DNA of 64,000 nucleotides from Budorcas taxicolor (Eukaryota > Chordata > Mammalia > Artiodactyla > Bovidae), in assembly GCF_023091745.1 (NCBI RefSeq), contig NC_068913.1, positions 10,992,001-11,056,000 on the forward strand. The letters run 5' to 3'. The position numbers and the translations under genes were made by a program. Shown here piece by piece: positions 10,866-22,680 of this stretch. Numbering within the stretch: position 1 is the first letter of the stretch; each line of letters starts with the position of its first letter. The notes beneath the pieces were generated by a model that saw nothing but the letters and a program-made list of their open reading frames with translations, searched no databases and was not told the origin of the DNA.

Positions 10866-12032
10866 ATATCACTATTATTAATAATGTGATTAAAATCTTC
10901 AACACAGACCTATGTTCTTATTTTATATTAATTCCTTATGAATGAAACTTCAAAGGTACAATTTTGGGGTCAAAGAATATTAAGATTTTTAAGACTCTTA
11001 AGAAATATTGACAAGTTACCTCCCAGAAAGGTCATACAAATTTGCATTCTTATTGACAGTAACATTTCTTTATCAATGCTACATTTTTAACAAAGCTTCC
11101 AGCTACTTCAAAATCTTTTTGGAAATGGACAGGAGTATTTCCATAGTAATAAAATTCAACTCTCCTACCTCCAATTTTCAAACTCCTATTTATTCACTGC
11201 TAAAAGTCATGTTCATACCCTAAAGCTGAAAATTCAGCAAAAGAAAATTTTGATGACTAACAAATTTTTTACAATAGATGTTTTCCCAAACACCTGTCCA
11301 TGTAGCTATTTATTTTCTTAATAAAGATCTTTTCCCTTTGGAGAGACCATTTATATTTGATACTTCTAGCATGTTAAAATAATTTAATACAACTTTCAAA
11401 GTATACTAGCAGACATTAGGATTGGAATATTTAGGGAATGCCTTTTCTCTAAGATTGAAATTTGGAGGCAAGCTCTAGACAATTATCCAGCAAGCAGGAT
11501 GCAATCTGAATGATTTCATAAGCTATAATAATGGTTCAGATATGATAGTTTACAAAGAAGCTGAAGGCAATTTTTGTCTTCAGCTACATAGTGGTTTCTC
11601 TGGTATCCTAAATGAGCTTTCTTTTGTTACTTCAGAATTGCCCATAGCTTCAATTTGCAGTCTCAATAGCTTTTCGGAATTCTTTATCAAAACAATAACC
11701 AACATATGGGGGGGTGAGGAGAAAAATTAGTGGGGACCTTTGGAGTCAAATTTAAATCAAATGAATTTTAAAGCAGACGAAGCAAATACATGACTTATTC
11801 TATGTCAACAGTCTAAAAAACAATAGTATACAAATCAAATGGTTATAGAATCACTGGTTCAAGTTGAAAGAAACCTCACAAATCCCTCACCCAACCGTCT
11901 CTTATTTCACAACTATAACTCATGAAAATGAAACGAAATGACCTTTCTGTGGACCCACAGCAATACATAAAAGAGACAGAATTTCCACCAAGGACTTTTG
12001 CTCCAAAACCGATACAAAAATTTTGACTTCTC
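10866..12032. other. unassigned stretch
   Basis: No gene recognised. AT-rich with scattered short open frames lacking domains. Confidence 0.45.
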
Positions 12033-12043
12033 AGCAAGCTCTT

Positions 12044-12158
12044 TTTCATCTTTTTGGCGGGGGGCAGGGTAGGGGTGTCACGCCACAGTAGCTTGCAGGA
12101 TCTTAGCAACAGTTCCCAAACCCATGCCCCATGCAGTAGACCACTAGGGAAGTCCCTT
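12044..12158 (-). mobile_element. truncated tRNA-derived SINE, antisense
   Basis: Antisense head 'ccactagggaagtccc' at the right, 'ggcagggtaggggtg' at the left. Flanks 'agcaagctctt' (12033-12043) and 'agcaaactctt' (12159-12169) form an 11-bp duplication with one mismatch. Confidence 0.82.
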
Positions 12159-12187
12159 AGCAAACTCTTGGAATTATATTCTACTAT

Positions 12188-12385
12188 AAAGGCAATGGTA
12201 AATAACAGTAGTTACCATTTACTCTATAAAATATTTTCAATGTACCGGGCTCTTTGTGTCCACTTTCTCACTTAATCCTCACAGCCCCCCTCTGTTATGT
12301 GGCAGATGAGAAAAATGAACTGAGAGCTCAGAGTCACACAGTTAGGAAGTACTATACACAAGGACTAGACCCTAGACTGTGCCAC
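12188..12385 (-). repeat. MIR SINE, antisense
   Basis: 'ctcacttaatcctcacagcc', 'cagatgagaaaaatgaactg' and 'gagtcacacagttaggaagt' are in the order of an antisense MIR. Confidence 0.82.
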
Positions 12386-12455
12386 ACCAAGTGTAGCCCA
12401 TAAGACCAACTTGTTAGAAAGCAGAATCTCAGGCCCTGCCCCTGACTTACTGGTC

Positions 12456-12515
12456 ATGTTGTTCAGTCGTCAAGTCGTGTCTGATTTTTCACGACTCCAT
12501 GGACTGCAGCACGTC
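12456..12515 (-). mobile_element. Bov-A fragment, antisense
   Basis: About 60 bp of BovB-derived SINE body 3' end ('gttgttcagtcgtcaagtcg', 'actccatggactgcagcacg'); everything upstream in the element is absent. Confidence 0.7.
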
Positions 12516-13789
12516 TGCCCTTTGAAAAGATTTTCCAGTAATTCATAAGCACGCTGAAGTTTAAGAAGTAATAGTAAACCCCAAAGCTTCATTTTCTTAC
12601 CAGTTTCACAGTACTTTAATAAACTTCTGGAAGTCAGGAAAACTGTTAAAAATAATTGTGTAGACATCACATAACTAAGACACCCACTGCTTTAAGAACT
12701 CTTAAATGTTAGCATTCAACTCTAAAAGGAAAACTGCAAATGACCAGTCTCTGAAAACTGCCAAGCAGACAATCAAATGGTATATTTCTATCAATTCCAA
12801 CAAAGTTTCAATCTATAAAACAAAAGAAACAAAACCTTAACCTACAAAATCATAGACAATCTGATATTGTTATTAATAGGAATCTCACAAATATGAAAAC
12901 TAGGAAAACCTGGTGAGTTTATGGTGAAAACGTCAATTAATTTTCTATCTTGGTTTTCCCTTTCACATGGAAGGAAGAAAAGCAATAACTCCTATTTGAA
13001 AAAGAATTGAAAAACTATAAAGTGTTGCATCTAAACAAAATTATCACAAATATATTGAGATGGTGTTCTCATTAGGTAATAACAACTAAAGGAACATTTA
13101 GAACCAGACAGCAAATTGAATACAAAACTCCCAACCACTGCCCACAGGAACACATTCAAGTTTAGTATTCTTACCATAATCCCTCCAAAATAAACCAGCT
13201 TGAATCTATAAACAACACATGGAACCAGTAAAGTATAGGATAAATAATAAGCAAAAATTATTTGCCAGAACTTACAGTGAAAAAGCTATGAGAGGGGGAC
13301 AATGGGGCCCTAAACAGTACAATTAGTGTTACAAAGTTACATTAACACATAAATAACTTCAGTAGCAGGTCATAGGATTAACATGCATATTTTATCAAAC
13401 TGTAAGAAATAATTTTTCAATCTGACCCTGATCCTTCTGTGTACTTTGAAGTCTGCAAATCAGCAGTATAGCATATAAGCTTAAAGAAGTTTAGAAAGAA
13501 TTGTGAAGTTAAAAGGTGCTTTTGATGTTTGTTCTTTTTCTCCCATCACAAGGGCATTCGATACAACCACCACAACCACCAATGAGTGGAAAATGTTAAT
13601 GTCCAAGAAATTTCCATAGCAGGCATATTCATTTAACCATTTGCGACCACTGCCTGCCGTAAGCCAAAGGTTAACATCCTAATCCTCAGCGTCCTAATAA
13701 ATTCCTAAGCCCTGTAAGCCCCGTTTTTTAAGAACTCTCATTACTATCACTGAGCCTCATTCCCACCCACCCCCACAATCAGTCCCTAA
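12516..13789. other. unassigned AT-rich stretch
   Basis: No gene or repeat recognised with confidence. No usable open frames. Confidence 0.45.
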
Positions 13790-14075
13790 CTTCTCTTCCT
13801 GCCTTGACACCCCTCATTTCACAGCGTTTCAGGTTGAATCTTCTGAAACACAGCTCACATAACAGTACTCCCTGCTCAAAAACTTTCAGCGGCTTCCCTT
13901 TATTGGCAAAAGTAAATTCAAACTCACAACCAAGCTCTCAGGGCCTTTTGAAATACGGCCGCAAATACCTTGCCTATTTATTTCCCACATTTCCTCCACA
14001 TCAACCTTAGTCTCAGGGCAAACTGAACTCCTTGCTATTTTCCACTTCACAGCTTTCCCCTTCTTTGACTTTTCT

Positions 14076-14625
14076 TTATAGCAAGCTGGACTGCCTGAGT
14101 TTGAAGCCCCAGTTGATCCCTCCCTAGCTGTACTGCTTTCGGGGAGTCATATAACCTCTCTGTGCCTCAGTTTACCCGTGTGTAAAATGGCAACAGTATC
14201 CAAATTGCAGGGATGGACTTGCCTGGTGAGTAAGAGTCCACATGCCAATGCAGGAGACAAGGTTCCATCCCTGGTCCAGGAAGACCCCACATGCCGTGGA
14301 GCAACGAAGCCCATGAGCCACAGCTACAGAAGCCCACGAGCCCCAGAGCCCGTGCTCAGCAACAAGAGGAGCCCCCGCAGCGAGAGGCTCACACATGGCC
14401 ACTGGAGAGCAGGCCCCGCCCACCGAACTAGAGGAAGCCCAAGTGCAGCAATGAAGACTCAGCGCAGTCAAAATTAAATATAAATGAAACGAATAAAATT
14501 ATTTAAAAATCATAGGAATAATATGAGAAACACTTGAGTCAATAAAGCATACACCAAGCATTTAGAATGGTACCTGGCACAGACTAAATATTACATAAGG
14601 TTAGCTATTGCTATGGCTACCTTAT
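14076..14625 (+). repeat. MIR SINE, sense, split by a tRNA SINE
   Basis: 14095-14200 shows 'gactgcctgagtttgaagcc', 'cataacctctctgtgcctca' and 'gtttacccgtgtgtaaaatg'. 14510-14625 resumes with 'ggaataatatgagaaacact' and 'ggtacctggcacagactaaa'. The two parts are successive segments of one MIR. Confidence 0.82.
14203..14505 (+). mobile_element. CHR-like tRNA-derived SINE, sense
   Basis: The head is 'gacttgcctggtgagtaaga', followed by the non-BovB body ('ccacatgccgtggagcaacg', 'gcaatgaagactcagcgcag') and an A-rich tail with AAAT repeats. It lies inside MIR. Confidence 0.85.
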
Positions 14626-15154
14626 TTTCTTCCTAAAATCTTGAATGTCCCCTCATTCTCACTCTGCCCATCACTCTCTCCTCATTCTCAGACATGAATG
14701 CTTTTCTCCCCCATCTCTATGCTCAAGCCCACCCTTCAAAATCCAACTTAAAGGAGACCTTCTCTATGAATTCATCTCAACTTTTCTTAAGGAATGCTTA
14801 GCATTTAGTAAGCAATGAAATTTATTTGTTGAAAGAATGAGATTTACCATTGACTGTGCCACACTGTAAATGCCTGTAAACGTCTGTGTCCTCTACTGAT
14901 GTTTATATTCTTCCAGGGCAACTAAAGTCATAACCCCGGCATTGAAGCAATACCCTGTCCCTAGTATCCTTAAAAAATACCGATTATGTGAATAAATAAA
15001 AAGTTTAACTACTCTAGCATCGTATTTGTCATATGTTCAATTTCATCTTAACCATCGTATATTATTTATATATACATATATATATAACATTAATATATTA
15101 TATTACTCAGGGTAAGATCTGTATCTGATTTATCTAGCATATACTCATATATTC

Positions 15155-15362
15155 TGGGGCTTTCCTGGTGGCTCAGATGGTAAAGAATCTGCTTGCAGTA
15201 CAGGAGACTTAGGTTCGATCCCTGGGTCAGGAAGATCCCCTGGAGAAGGAAATGGCAACCCACTCCAGTATTCTTGCCTGGGAAATCCCTTGGACAGAGA
15301 AGCCTGGCAGTTTACAGTCCATGGGGTCACAAAGAGTCAGACGCTACTGAGCAACTAACACT
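15155..15362 (+). mobile_element. Bov-tA SINE, sense
   Basis: Complete head ('gctttcctggtggctcagat') and BovB-derived body ending 'ctactgagcaactaacac'. It lies beside the 3' end of an antisense L1. Confidence 0.9.
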
Positions 15363-15371
15363 ATTCAATTT

Positions 15372-15768
15372 TTAAAAACTTTTACTTTTGTATTGGGGTG
15401 GTGATTTAGTCAGTGTTCCCTCATAGCTCAGTTGGTAAAGAATCTGCCTGCAGTGCAGGAGACCTGGGTTCGATTCCTGGGTTGGGAAGATACCCTGGAG
15501 AAGAAAATGGCAACCCACTCCAGTACTCTTGCCTGGAGAATCCCACGGATAGAAGAACCTGGCATTGGGGTATAGGTGATTAATGATGTTGTGATAGTTT
15601 CAGGTAAAGAGGGAAGGGACTTAGCCATACATATACAGGGATCCATTCTCCCCCAAACTTCCTTCCCATCCAGGCTGCCACATAACATTGAGCAGAGTTC
15701 CATCTGCTATACAGTAGGCCTTTGTTGGTTATCCATTGTAAATATAGCAGTGTGCTAGGTACTTAATT
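15372..15768 (-). mobile_element. ruminant L1 3' end, antisense, split by a Bov-tA
   Basis: 15372-15399 is the complement of the terminal 'ccaatacaaaataaaaagtt' region. 15564-15768 continues with 'gttgtgatagtttcaggtaa', 'tgagcagagttccatctgct' and 'atacagtaggcctttgttgg'. The same 3' UTR appears in sense at 17442-17856. Confidence 0.85.
15400..15563 (+). mobile_element. Bov-tA SINE, 3'-truncated, inside L1
   Basis: Contains the tRNA-like head ('catagctcagttggtaaaga') but ends at 'agaagaacctggc', losing the last third of the body. Flanked by 'attggggt' at 15392-15399 and 15564-15571. Confidence 0.85.
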
Positions 15769-15771
15769 TTT

Positions 15772-15858
15772 AAAAAAGGAAGAAAGGAAGGAGAAAGGGA
15801 AGGAAGAAAGGGGGAGGGAAGGAAAAAAGGAAGGGAGGAAGGAAAGAGGAGGAGGGAA
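15772..15858. repeat. polypurine (GGAA/GGGA)n tract
   Basis: About 85 nt almost entirely of A and G on the plus strand, directly after the L1 fragment. Mirror-like purine stretches of this kind can form triplex DNA; this is a composition observation only. Confidence 0.9.
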
Positions 15859-17441
15859 CATGTCAAACACTAGTGTTAATATATGAAGAATTTTCCTTTC
15901 GCTGATTCCCATTGTCAGAGGGCTTCCATCCATTTTCTAATAAATAAAAAATGTATTATGCCATAAAAAATCAGCTTTGTTATACAAGACTTCTTTAGAT
16001 TCCAAAAGCATATGCCAGCCACATTGCCAAGGATTTTTTTAAAAACTTCTCTATCTCTATTTAATGTCTCCTTATAAAAAGAAAAAAGGGCTGTGACAGT
16101 TGGTCTCAACAAGTAACAGAACTGTCAAAGTGTGTTTTGTGTTCATTTTCCTTGTGGACAATCCTTATGGTTTGTGTCGGTCCCAGGATTCAAAGAGCAG
16201 GAGTTCCTCCCTTTCCCTCAGCCGCACAGTGAAATTTAAGAATTCTGCTTGCTCTTTCCTCTGGAATGCCTCTAGGTGTCAGCTAAGCAAGATTGCTCTA
16301 GTTTCCAGGGCTCAATAAAGACAATGCCATCCAAGGAGAAGAAGGACATGGGAAGGAAGCCTACATTGCTCTCCTCTGCCCAGAAACCCACTCCCCAGCA
16401 TGGACAACCCTCTGACGTTGCTCTCCCTTCTGGTCATTGTCACCAAGCCAGGAGGCAGAGGCTGAGAATATACTCAAAAGGTTCCAAGCAGAGTTCTCAG
16501 GCCACAGCCTCCTCAGGAACCATAAGAACAGCTGGACCTGTCTGATATAGCCAACAGAATGTTCAAGCAAGGCAAGCAGAAAATGTGCTACTTGTTTCTG
16601 CACTGTTACCTTACCTGTTGCCAAGGCAATGCAAGGAAAATTAATAGAAAATTTCGAGAAATTGTCTACAATGAAAACTGCTGGCAGGAGAAAACTCTGA
16701 ACAGTTCATATTTCCTGTGCAGTTCATATTTCCTAAGTATCTTTTGTCTATTAGCTACCCATTTTCCTTCCTGAACCACAGAATTGCCTATAATCCCCAA
16801 TTTTACACCCACTGTTCTATCAATATGGCATTGCACTCCCTCATTGCCTAATAAGGCTGGACAATACCTTCACTCCTCACAACCTAATACAAAGGACTTT
16901 AATTTTGAGGATGAAGAATATATAAAACAAACTATTTCCCTGCTTTATTAGGCTTATTGTATTGCATGCTGTGTTAACTTAAAAAATAGAACTGCTCACA
17001 CTATGTATAACATCCAAAAATTTTGTATAAGGGCCCTTACTGAATTCATAAGGCTTTCTCTATACAGGAATCATCACAAAATGTATTTGTGAGGTGTTAA
17101 TAGGAGAACATTTCCTGTGTCCACTCAATGGCATTCCCAATTTCTACCAAGCCTTTTTTAAAAATAATTTTCTGCATTGAAACACACAAGAATCAATGTT
17201 CCTCATTAACAAATAATTCTTGGTTCATCAGTGAACAATGCTACCTAAATGACAAATTAAGAACTGTGTATTTTTCAGCCTACACATTTTAGTGAATGTT
17301 TCAAATAGACAGTGTAACTTAAAAGGTTATCCCACCAATCATCCTGAGTTCCCAGACATTAAAAAAAGGTTGGAGCCAATTCAGTCACCTTCAGATAGTT
17401 GCCAAAATAGAGGGAAAGAATCTTGCTAATCATAAAAGTAA
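15859..17441. other. unassigned stretch
   Basis: No gene recognised. The open frame 16276-16545 and its neighbours have no domain I recognise. A short direct repeat, 'cagttcatatttcct', occurs at about 16699 and 16719. Confidence 0.45.
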
Positions 17442-19041
17442 ATTCTCATTTGCAGCAACATGAATGGATCTAGAAATTGTCACGCTGAGTCAAGTAAGCA
17501 AGACAGAGAAGGAGAAATATCCTATGACACCCCTTATATGTGGAATCTAAAGAAATGATACAAAGGCACTTATCAGAAAACAGACACAGACTCTCAGACA
17601 ATGAACTCACGGTTGTGGGGGGTGGGGGAAGGGTGGTGGGAAGGGATAGATAGGGAATTGGGGATGAACATGTACACACTGCTATATTTAAAATGGACAA
17701 CCAATAAGGTCCTACTCCACAGCACAGGGAACTCTGCTCAATGTTCTATGGCAGCCTAGATGGAAGGGGAATTTGGGGAAGAAAGGATACATGTGTATAT
17801 ATACATATATGTATGGCTGAGTCCCTTTGCTATTCACCTGAAACTATCACAACATTTTTTTTTTAATGAGCATCATTTTATTATTTTATTTCATTTTTTT
17901 TTCTTGCTTTACAATACTGTATTGGTTTTTCCATACATTGACATGAATCAGCCATGGGTGTACATGAGTTCCCAATCCTGAACCCCCCTCCCACCTCCCT
18001 CCCCATACCATCTCTCTGGATCATGCCCTTGCACCAGCCCCAGGCATCCTGTATCCTGTATCAAACCTAGACTGGCGATTCGTTTCTCACCTGATAGCAT
18101 ACATGTTTCAATGCCATTCTCCCAAATCATCCCACCCTCTCCCTCTCCCTCAGAGTCTAAAAGTCCGTTCTATACATCTGTGTCTCTTATGCTGTCTCGC
18201 ATACAGGGTCATCATTACCACCTTTCTAAATTCCATATATATGTGTTAGTATACTGTATTGGTGTTTTTCTTTCTGGCTTACTTCACTCTGTATAATAGG
18301 CTCCAGTTTCATCCACCTCATTAGAACTGATTCCAATATATTCTTTTTAATGGCTGAGTAATACTCCATTGTGTATATGTACCACAGCTTTCTTATCCAT
18401 TCATCTGCTGATGGACATCTAGGTTGTTTCCATGTCCTGGCTATTATAAACAGTGCTGCGATAAACATTGGGGTACACGTGTCGCTTTCAATTCTGGTTT
18501 CCTTGTTGTGTATGCCCAGCAGTGGGATTGCTGGGTCATAAGGCAGTTCTATTTGCAATTTTTTAAGGAATCTCCACACTGTGCTCCATAGTGGCTGTAC
18601 TAGTTTGCATTCCCACCAACAGTATAAGAGGTTTCCCTTTTCTCCACACCCTCTCCAGCATTTATTGCTTGCAGACTTTTGGATTGCTGCCATTCTAACG
18701 GGTGTGAAATGGTACCTCATTGTGGTTTTGATTTGCATTTCTCTGATAATGAGTGATGTTGAGCATCTTTTCATGTGTTTGTTAGCCATCCATATGTCTT
18801 CTTTGGAGAAATGTCTATTTAGTTCTTTGGCCCATTTTTTGATTGGGTCATTTATTTTTCTGTACGTGAGCTGCATAAGTTGCTTGTATATTTTTGAGAT
18901 TAGTTGTTTGTCAGCTTCATTTGCTATTATTTTCTCCCATTCAGAAGGCTGTCTTTTAACCTTGCTTATAGTTTCCTTTGTTGTATCACATTGTTAATTG
19001 GTTATACTCCAATACAAAATAAAAAGTTTTTTTTTTTTTAA
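17442..19041 (+). mobile_element. L1 3' end, sense, split by an antisense L1
   Basis: 17442-17856 carries the end of ORF2 and the 3' UTR ('tttgcagcaacatgaatgga', 'ttatatgtggaatctaaaga', 'cacctgaaactatcacaaca'). 18984-19041 supplies the missing terminus ('ttgttaattggttatactcc', 'aatacaaaataaaaagtttt'). The element is interrupted by 17857-18983. A 5' truncation leaves only about 470 bp of its own sequence. Confidence 0.9.
17857..18983 (-). mobile_element. L1 3' portion, antisense, with open ORF2 C-terminus
   Basis: A minus-strand L1 of about 1.13 kb whose poly(A) appears as the T-run 17855-17864. From the truncated 5' end (about 18983) to the stop near 18226 the frame is open for roughly 250 codons of ORF2 C-terminus. 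Blocks include INDPIKKWAKELNRHFSKEDI, the cysteine-rich CWRGCGEKGNLLYCWWEC segment, YDPAIPLLGI, WIRKLWYIYTMEYYSAIKK and the terminal LTHIYGI. ORF2 is the endonuclease/reverse transcriptase of L1; neither of those catalytic domains is in this fragment. The intact frame suggests a younger insertion than its host L1. Flanks 'tatcacaacatt' (17845-17856) and 'tatcacattgtt' (from 18984) suggest an imperfect duplication. Confidence 0.93.
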
Positions 19042-20961
19042 GTAAAATAAATTCTCCTGTTTAAAGGGAGGGTGATAATGCTCATCTCCATTATAAAACT
19101 AAAGAATTTTGAAACTATTTATAAAGGTCCTCCAAGACCATTCAGAAAAGCAACACTATGCAATTTAAATAGTCTTCCACTTGTGTATTACTTTAAAAAT
19201 TACCCCAGAGGCTCTATATATTGGCCTGCATAGGATTCTCTTATATTTCCAGTAAAACAAAACCTGGTCAGTTTCTGCTGCTGCTATAATTGGCGCTTCG
19301 GTCTTTCTGCCCAGTTAGCACAACTTCCCATGAAAGATACTGAACCTACTTGAAGTTGTCAAAATCCTTTAGAAAATAGGGGTTTTGGTGGAAGCAACCT
19401 GCCAATAATATTGAGCAACTTAAATAAGGAAAAATGGCTAAGCGAGGCTGGCCCACATCCAATCTCTGAACGCACCGTCGATGTGGCAGAGCGTCTGTTC
19501 AAAAGCTCATCTCCTCGGTAGCTGAGGAGCCAAGTTCAAAGTGAATGTTTCAAGGAAGCTAATTTCATGTTTGCGTTTAATCTCCATATTAAAGAAACAT
19601 CAGACAAGTGGTATTTAGAGAGACTCTAAGGCGAAATCCAAATTCAGGAACTCAAACTATGCTTGCCTTTCTTGAGAACAGCCATTTGGGAGACTAAACA
19701 ATAAATACAAAAATATTTGTCCAAAGAACATTAGATTCCTGTCTACTTTGTGCTTTCAGAAGAAGAAAATGAGAGAGTTCTGTTTCCTGATATATGGTAC
19801 TAGCCATATTCATTAGTCACTGGAGATGATTCTATTCGATATATCTCTCTTTATGGGCTGTCTGGCTCCCTTTCCCTTCTGGAATTCCAAATGTGCCAGG
19901 CTGCCACATTTTCTTCTCATCAAAGTATAAAATATTCCTGGACAGGTGAAATCGTCTCTGTCACATGCCTTTTACTTTGGATATTTATATTTCCTATGTA
20001 ATTTTAATGTGTCTGTAAATCAAAAGCATCTACTGGAAGCAAAAAGCAGACCTGGGGTTTGCTGATATTCTGTGGTGCCAGGGCTGGGAGGTGTTATTGC
20101 ATGTCTAAGAATTTCACATCTTTCATATGGGTTGTATGCCGTCTGAATCTTACTAAACTGCCAATGGCCACGACTGCACCAGATTATTAGGCAGAAAAGT
20201 TTGACACTGACAACAGAATGACTTTTATTGACATAGGCCTTCAAATTGAAATAATGGGGATTATTCTGGAAAAATTCTTAAGCCAAGCTTCTTAATACAT
20301 ACAAGTAATTGAACAAGCTAAGCCTATTCAACATCCTGCCTTCTCGTCCCTAGGCTCATCCACTGACCAGGCTTACAACTCCAGAGAGCTGGTCCAAGCA
20401 GGCCGCCCAAGGTGGTTGGCCCCACGGGCTATACCTCAGTGGGAAGCCATGACTCTAGCACAGACTGGAGAAAAGAAAACAGATATTGTTTAACAGGTTT
20501 TTCTCAAGTCTTTAGGAAAATGGCAAAAGTAAATGTAACTTTATTCAACCAAAGAGAGTACCTGAAAATCAAAGGAAGGAAAATGGAGGGTGGACTTTAG
20601 CTCTCTACATCTTGTCCTTTTCACAGAGAATTGTGACATTGTACAGATAAGAGTAAAGAAAAGGATAGAGGAAAATTTAAGTGAGGTGCTAAGTTGTGAC
20701 CAAGATGAAAGAATATAAATTGACCCACCATAGCTGAGCTCCATGCTTCTTCCCAATTAAACCCAAAGAGGGCTAGGATAGTGGTGTGCTTCTCACTCTT
20801 AGAGAATAGGAAACACACGAGTATGCAACTGAAGCAGATATTTTCCTACAACTAATTTTTAAGAAAATTTTATATGAGATTTCTTGCGGGTATTCTAATT
20901 TATGTGACAGACAAAGTCTTTGATGGCATTGTCAAGGCAAATGTGATAACAGATTTCACAG
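19042..20961. other. unassigned stretch, about 1.9 kb
   Basis: No repeat or gene recognised. It is the second-longest clean stretch in the first third of the window. The open frames present are short and lack domains. Confidence 0.45.
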
Positions 20962-21340
20962 GTATATTAGTTGGGGTTCTCCAGAAAAAAGATCTAACAG
21001 AAGATGTATTTCAAGGATTGGCTCATGGGATTACAGAGGCTGGCACATCTGAAATCTGTAGGGCAGCCCAGCAGGCTGGAAACTCAAGGTAGAATTTCTG
21101 TTATAGTCTTGGGGTAGATTCCTTTTTTTCCAGCAAACCTCAATTTTTGCTCAAAAAATTTTCAACTAATTGGATGAGCCCACATATAGTACCTCGGGTA
21201 ATCTCCTTTACTTACAGATAAACTGTTTGAATGTGAAGCACATCTACAAATTACCTTTACAGCAACATCTAGGCTCGTGTTTGATCAAACAACCTGGTAC
21301 CATAGCCTAAGCAAGCTGAGACGCAAAATGAACCATCGAA
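20962..21340 (-). mobile_element. MLT2-type (ERVL) LTR, antisense
   Basis: The left end 'tatattagttggggttctcc' and right end 'agacgcaaaatgaaccatc' are complements of the MLT2 LTR termini. Internal blocks 'aggattggctcatgggatta', 'cagcaggctggaaactcaa' and 'taattggatgagcccacata' appear in the expected order. There is no internal retroviral sequence next to it, so it is a solo or fragmentary ancient LTR with no coding capacity. Confidence 0.78.
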
Positions 21341-21454
21341 CTAGCTTATGCTTTTAATAGCATCTCTCATGAAAGTTAAGGGCACGTCAGCAGATGGCAA
21401 AGCCTGAGAGACAAAAGTAAGTTGAGCCATCACCATAACGAATCATGTAAAGGA

Positions 21455-21599
21455 AAGGTCACCTGGAGGAGGACATGGCTACCCACTCCAGTATTCTTGC
21501 CTGGAGAATCCCATGGACAGAGGAGCCTGGCGGGCTACAGTCCATGGGGTTGCAAAGAGTCAGATATGACTGAGACACTAACATTTTCACTTTCACAAA
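21455..21599 (+). mobile_element. Bov-A/Bov-tA body, 5'-truncated, sense
   Basis: Starts within the body ('cacctggaggaggacatggc') and runs to 'gagacactaacattttcac'. The tRNA head is missing. Confidence 0.85.
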
Positions 21600-22615
21600 T
21601 AAATTATGATACATTCTTACAATGAAATAGTAAGCAACCAGTAAATAGCATGATTTCAAATAAAATAACATAAGAAAACATTTCTGATTTAGTAATAAGT
21701 AAAAGAAACAGAAATTTTAAATATATACATATATATAATGCATATAAGAATTAAGAATGCATTAATGCATTAAGAATGGGAGGAAATACTCCAAAATTTT
21801 AGTAGCAGTATCTCTGAATCACAGAACTATGAGTGATTTTTATTATTTTCTTATATTTTCCATAATTTGTATAAATTATAATCACAAAAAGTCATTAAAT
21901 ACTCAACTTGACTAAGCTCCTACTTTAAGATCCTAATCCTGACTTTTGCCTGAAGGGCCCATCAACCCAGCCATCCTGCAGAGGCCTCATAGCACCTACA
22001 GGCAGAGCCAAGGCTTCCCCCAAAAGCGGTTCTAGATCTACACCAGATGTGAATAAGCAGCAAATTAAGGCCATAGAGTTCTTCACCATATATCATCTCC
22101 AAAGCTATTTGGTTTAAGTTGTTTTCAAAGCAGAAGTAACTTACAACAGTAAATGAAATTGCCAATGTTGCTCCAAGAAAATGTCTGGCTTTGAGCAGGC
22201 TTTAAGGAAGCACCTGGATTATGCAGCTGCTGACTAGGATACAGCAAGGCCACTCAGCCAGATGAGGGCCAACTGAGGTCTAGAATAAATGAGCACCCTT
22301 CCCTATACTCTGAAGGCTCTTCCAGGACAGGAGTAAGAGAGTGGTTGGCCTTCTCCCTTTCCACAGACCTATTCTCTCTCCTATGTGGCACTTCAATGGT
22401 GTGTACCCCAAGCCACTTTCCAGAGGGAGGAACCCAGAGGAACCCAGGACTGGAGGAACCCAGCCAGACCTTCCAAGAGGACACGGTACTAGGGTTTATA
22501 TTTTACTCCCTGTCATCCAGACCCTGGCACAGATGGAGGTAGGCAGCCCCCACTAGAGCTGAGGCCACTCCCTGGAGTCCTTCTGATTCGCAGAGTTCTA
22601 TGGAATCCCCATCAG
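21600..22615. other. unassigned stretch
   Basis: No gene recognised. Near 21744-21777 the text 'attaagaatgcatta' is repeated with a small overlap. GC content rises around 22330-22560 without a recognisable product. Confidence 0.4.
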
Positions 22616-22680
22616 AGTGTGTTAGTCGCTCAATCATGTCTGACTCCTTGCAACCCCATGGACTGTAGCCCACTAGGCGA
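22616..22680 (-). mobile_element. Bov-tA 3'-end fragment, antisense
   Basis: 'gttagtcgctcaatcatgtc' to 'atggactgtagcccactagg': only the terminal 60 bp of the SINE remain. Confidence 0.8.

Larger units (their letters stand above)
13790..14985 (+). repeat. L2 LINE, sense, split by a MIR
   Basis: The left part (13790-14075) has 'ctccctgctcaaaaactttc', 'ctctcagggccttttgaaat' and 'tttcctccacatcaacctta', matching a decayed L2 ORF2 C-terminal/3' region. The right part (about 14630-14985) has 'aagcccacccttcaaaatcc' and 'gagaccttctctatgaattc', in the expected downstream order. The gap is a MIR, itself interrupted by a SINE. Confidence 0.65.

Noticed and set aside
15400..15563. tRNA-like heads of Bov-tA and CHR-like SINEs as functional tRNA genes
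   Set aside because: They retain A- and B-box-like text but not a full cloverleaf or anticodon arm, and all are fused to SINE bodies.
18226..18876. A 216-codon open frame on the minus strand, the cleanest-looking protein in the first third
   Set aside because: The sequence is the C-terminus of L1 ORF2 (for example YTMEYYSAIKK and LTHIYGI), so it belongs to a truncated retrotransposon and not to a host gene.
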